The notes under the pieces: generated by a model
What the model was told of the DNA's origin: nothing
The model's input: the letters and a program-made list of their open reading frames with translations, nothing else
Databases searched by the model: none
Shown here: positions 61,523 through 64,000 of the stretch, in pieces
Layout: every line of letters begins with the position of its first letter
Position numbering within the stretch: position 1 is the first letter of the stretch
Position numbers and translations under genes: made by a program
Assembly: GCA_902763505.1 (NCBI GenBank)
Contig: CACWSO010000001.1
Span: 62,001 to 126,000 of the forward strand
Reading direction: 5' to 3'
DNA: 64,000 nt
DNA from: an uncultured Eubacteriales bacterium
GTDB lineage: Bacteria; Bacillota; Clostridia; Peptostreptococcales; Anaerovoracaceae

Positions 61523-62054
61523 AAGACTAAAGAAAGAGATTCTGCCGTATCTTGAGGAGCATCTGAAGCCTTCCAGGTTGGAACACACGATGAATGTGAC
61601 GAAACTGGCTGTAGAAATGGCGGAACGATTCGGTGCGGATAAGAATAAGGCTGAAATCGCCGCGCTTCTGCACGATATGGCGAAGTACGAGAAACGACCG
61701 GGTGTTGATATGAATCTTGCCCACAGCAAGGTCGGCGCAGAAATGTCGAGGGAGATATTTGGAATCGAAGATGAAGAGATTCTGAATGCGATTGCGAATC
61801 ATACAACCGGCAGGGCGGGGATGTCCACATTGGAAAAGATTATATTTCTCGCCGATGCCATTGAACCGGGAAGAAACTACCCTGGGGTAGATGAAATAAG
61901 ACAAACTGCGGAGACGGATCTTGACAAAGCATGCATTATGTCTCTGCAGCGCACGATCGACTACGTAAAAGAACATGAGGGATGGTATTTGCATCCTGAT
62001 TCATTAAAAGCAAAACAATATTTGGAGGAACATGAATGGAACCGAAAGAACTAG
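61503..62054 (+). CDS. yqeK: HD-domain protein YqeK (Ap4A hydrolase type)
   Basis: A 183-residue HD-domain hydrolase. The metal residues are in SRLEHTMNV (His), LLHDMAKYEK (His-Asp, about residues 56-65), and NHTTGRAGMSTLEKIIFLADAIEPGR (His and Asp). YqeK homologues split diadenosine tetraphosphate symmetrically to ADP. The start at 61503 lies inside nadD (20-base overlap), and the end overlaps rsfS by 19 bases; this nadD-yqeK-rsfS chain is conserved in Firmicutes. Confidence 0.93.
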   Translation: MDYTERERLKKEILPYLEEHLKPSRLEHTMNVTKLAVEMAERFGADKNKAEIAALLHDMAKYEKRPGVDMNLAHSKVGAEMSREIFGIEDEEILNAIANHTTGRAGMSTLEKIIFLADAIEPGRNYPGVDEIRQTAETDLDKACIMSLQRTIDYVKEHEGWYLHPDSLKAKQYLEEHEWNRKN

Positions 62055-62377
62055 CAGAATTAATCGCTAAAACACTGGATGACAAGAAGGGAATAGATGT
62101 GGCACTCATCGATATCGCTGAGAGAAGCTCCTTCGCAGATTATTTCGTTCTGGTAAGCGCAGGAAATGAAAGACACGCGCAGGCGCTGAGGGATGCTGTG
62201 GAAGATGTGCTGGAACCGATGGAGATATTCCCGAAGAATGTAGAAGGCAAAAACAAACCAACCTGGATTCTCATGGACTACAGAGATGTCATTGTCAATA
62301 TCATGACTCAGGACGCAAGAGAAAAGTACAGTCTTGAGAAAATCTGGGGCGATTGTGAAATAACACTTTGTAATTAG
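62036..62377 (+). CDS. rsfS: Ribosome silencing factor
   Basis: RsfS binds ribosomal protein uL14 and blocks joining of the subunits when nutrients are short. The 113-residue protein has the DUF143 pattern DKKGIDVALIDIAERSSFADYFVL (about 16-39), SAGNERHAQALRDAVED, and the conserved end WILMDYRDVIVNIMTQDAREKYSLEKIW. TTGGAGGAA precedes the ATG at 62036, which is inside yqeK. Confidence 0.95.
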   Translation: MEPKELAELIAKTLDDKKGIDVALIDIAERSSFADYFVLVSAGNERHAQALRDAVEDVLEPMEIFPKNVEGKNKPTWILMDYRDVIVNIMTQDAREKYSLEKIWGDCEITLCN

Positions 62378-62397
62378 TTATATAACCGGAGGAAAAA

Positions 62398-64000
62398 ATG
62401 AAAGACAGATATAATTTCAGTGAAATTGAGAGCAAATGGCAGAAGGTCTGGGAGGAAACAAAACCATTTAAGGTCACAGAGGATCCTGATAAAGAGAAGT
62501 ATTATGTCCTCGAGATGTTTCCTTATCCATCAGGAAAGCTTCACATGGGTCATGTGAGAAACTATTCGATTGGTGATGTTATTGCGCGTTTCAGAACCAT
62601 GAACGGGTACAATGTACTTCACCCAATGGGTTACGATGCCTTTGGTCTGCCGGCTGAAAATGCAGCCATCCAGCACAATGTTGAACCTGCAGAGTGGACT
62701 TGGGGAAATATTGCAGAGATGAACAGACAGCTGCGTCAGCTCGGACTGTCATACGATTGGGACAGAGAAGTCGCAACAGCGCATCCAAGCTACTACAAAT
62801 GGATGCAGTGGATCTTTATCCAGTTCTTTAAGGCAGGGCTTGCCTATAAGAAGGAGAGTCAGGTCAACTGGTGTCCTAGCTGCCAGACAGTACTGGCCAA
62901 CGAACAGGTTGTCGACGGCTGCTGCGAGAGATGCGGCTCTCTTGTAGGTAAGAAGAACCTTTCACAGTGGTACTTCAAGATTACCGATTACGCGGAAAGA
63001 CTTCTGTCAAATCTGGACAAACTGGATGGATGGCCAAACAAGGTCAAAATCATGCAGAGAAACTGGATCGGTAAATCCCACGGTGCAGAAGCTCAGTTCA
63101 AAATTCAGGATTACGATGAAACACTGACCGTATTCACCACACGTATCGACACCATTTACGGTACAACGTTCATGGTATTAGCTCCGGAATACCCGTCCGT
63201 ACCTGATATGGTCAAAGGAACAGAATACGAAGCAGACGTCATGGCTTATATCGACAGATGTGCGCACATGAGTGAAATCGACAGAACTTCCACTACGAAC
63301 GAAAAGACAGGTGTGTTCATCGGCAAGTATGCTATCAATCCGTTTACCGGAAAAACCATGCCGATATTCATTGCCGACTACGTACTCATGGGATACGGAA
63401 CCGGCGCGGTCATGGGCGTACCTGCACACGACCAGCGTGACTTTGATTTCGCGAAGAAGTTTGATTTGGAGATCATACCGGTAATTGATCCGCATGATCC
63501 GGAGGTAGATCTGAACAACCTGAAGGAAGCATGTGCTGCAGAAGGTACCGTCATCAATTCCGGCGAATTCAACGGCATGGATAATAAGGATGCGATACAG
63601 AAAATTGCTGAAGTTGCCGATGAGAGAGGAATCGGACGCAAGACGATCAACTACAGACTGCGCGACTGGCTGATTTCACGTCAGAGATACTGGGGAACAC
63701 CGATCCCGATGATCTACTGTGACGACTGCGGATGGGTTCCTGAGAAGGAAGAAAACCTTCCTGTACTTCTTCCGACAGATGTCGAGTTCACCGGAAAGGG
63801 CGAATCGCCAATCGTAACAAGCAAGACATTCGTAGATACCGTATGTCCTGTATGCGGCAAGCCTGCCAAGAGGGAAGTTGACACAATGGATACATTCCTG
63901 GATTCTTCCTGGTACGAGCTCAGATACTGCGACGCGAGAAATGATGAAGAAGTATTCAGCAAAGATAAGGTGGATTACTGGATGAACGTTGACCAGTACA
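62398..64000 (+). CDS. leuS: Leucyl-tRNA synthetase, N-terminal part (cut by right edge)
   Basis: The first 534 residues of a class I synthetase. The ATP motif is KLHMGHVRN (HMGH at residues 49-52), after FPYPSGK. The zinc-ribbon insertion shows CPSCQ and CCERCG (about 158-182). The editing domain (CP1, about 220-420) has the conserved [20 protein letters not shown], the Thr-rich [11 protein letters not shown] and [37 protein letters not shown] and a second Cys set (CDDCG, CPVCG) follow. The KMSKS loop is beyond the edge. AGGAGGAAAAA precedes the ATG at 62398; the gap after rsfS is 20 bases and contains no T-box. Confidence 0.97.
   Translation, partial: MKDRYNFSEIESKWQKVWEETKPFKVTEDPDKEKYYVLEMFPYPSGKLHMGHVRNYSIGDVIARFRTMNGYNVLHPMGYDAFGLPAENAAIQHNVEPAEWTWGNIAEMNRQLRQLGLSYDWDREVATAHPSYYKWMQWIFIQFFKAGLAYKKESQVNWCPSCQTVLANEQVVDGCCERCGSLVGKKNLSQWYFKITDYAERLLSNLDKLDGWPNKVKIMQRNWIGKSHGAEAQFKIQDYDETLTVFTTRIDTIYGTTFMVLAPEYPSVPDMVKGTEYEADVMAYIDRCAHMSEIDRTSTTNEKTGVFIGKYAINPFTGKTMPIFIADYVLMGYGTGAVMGVPAHDQRDFDFAKKFDLEIIPVIDPHDPEVDLNNLKEACAAEGTVINSGEFNGMDNKDAIQKIAEVADERGIGRKTINYRLRDWLISRQRYWGTPIPMIYCDDCGWVPEKEENLPVLLPTDVEFTGKGESPIVTSKTFVDTVCPVCGKPAKREVDTMDTFLDSSWYELRYCDARNDEEVFSKDKVDYWMNVDQY

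Overview
The window reads as a chromosomal segment of an anaerobic, Gram-positive-type Firmicute (Bacillota, class Clostridia). The evidence is strong AGGAGG ribosome binding sites, sigma-A type promoters, a split transketolase, oxygen-sensitive class I fumarase, a giant 2-hydroxyacyl-CoA dehydratase activase-type protein, HemZ, fused SecDF, FtsEX with a PcsB/CwlO-type hydrolase, and the nadD-yqeK-rsfS order. A relative of the Anaerovoracaceae/Peptostreptococcales is my best guess; it is an inference from gene content only. Nearly everything is co-directional on the + strand; exceptions are mgtE (left edge), a cysteine-rich protein at 34.0-34.6 kb and a tRNA-Arg. No phage, transposase, integrase or CRISPR array was seen.

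Layout. 0-6 kb: divergent mgtE and a highly expressed glutamate dehydrogenase, a sodium:solute symporter with a small one-helix partner, then two unknown proteins and NAD(P)H-hydrate dehydratase. 6-13.5 kb: one seven-gene unit joining split transketolase to ftsE-ftsX-pcsB (septal peptidoglycan hydrolysis), recJ and the S41 protease ctpA. 13.6-20 kb: yerC, then an eight-gene chain from a phosphopantetheinyl transferase through recX, tcdA and rmuC to deoB. 20-25.4 kb: a secreted lysozyme-like protein, tRNA-Ser, a frameshifted acyl-CoA dehydrogenase relic, and fumarase alpha/beta plus malic enzyme (fumarate to malate to pyruvate).

25.4-34 kb is the most accessory-looking part. It holds tRNA-Arg, a racemase resembling staphylococcal CntK (histidine racemase), an M29 aminopeptidase and a TetR regulator, then an MMPL/RND transporter overlapping a secreted protein built of glycine-phased heptads, and a MATE exporter. 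34.7-45 kb: the 1410-residue acyl-CoA dehydratase activase-like protein, yebC, a 6S RNA identified here from sequence, a formate/nitrite transporter, cytidine deaminase, polA and coaE. 45-50 kb: an orphan DNA methyltransferase and an AcrB/SwrC-type RND pump with a long coiled-coil insertion, bracketed by two tRNA-Leu genes.

50-64 kb is a conserved core block: yajC, secDF, relA/spoT, dtd, a metallo-hydrolase, hemZ, hisS, aspS, nadD, yqeK, rsfS and leuS (cut by the right edge), mostly with overlapping or nearly abutting genes.

The points most worth a second look are the shared glycine heptads in two otherwise different RND systems, the CntK-like racemase with no opine partner genes in view, two genes whose only visible promoter would give a leaderless mRNA, and the HLD variant of the M23 zinc site in the FtsEX-associated hydrolase.
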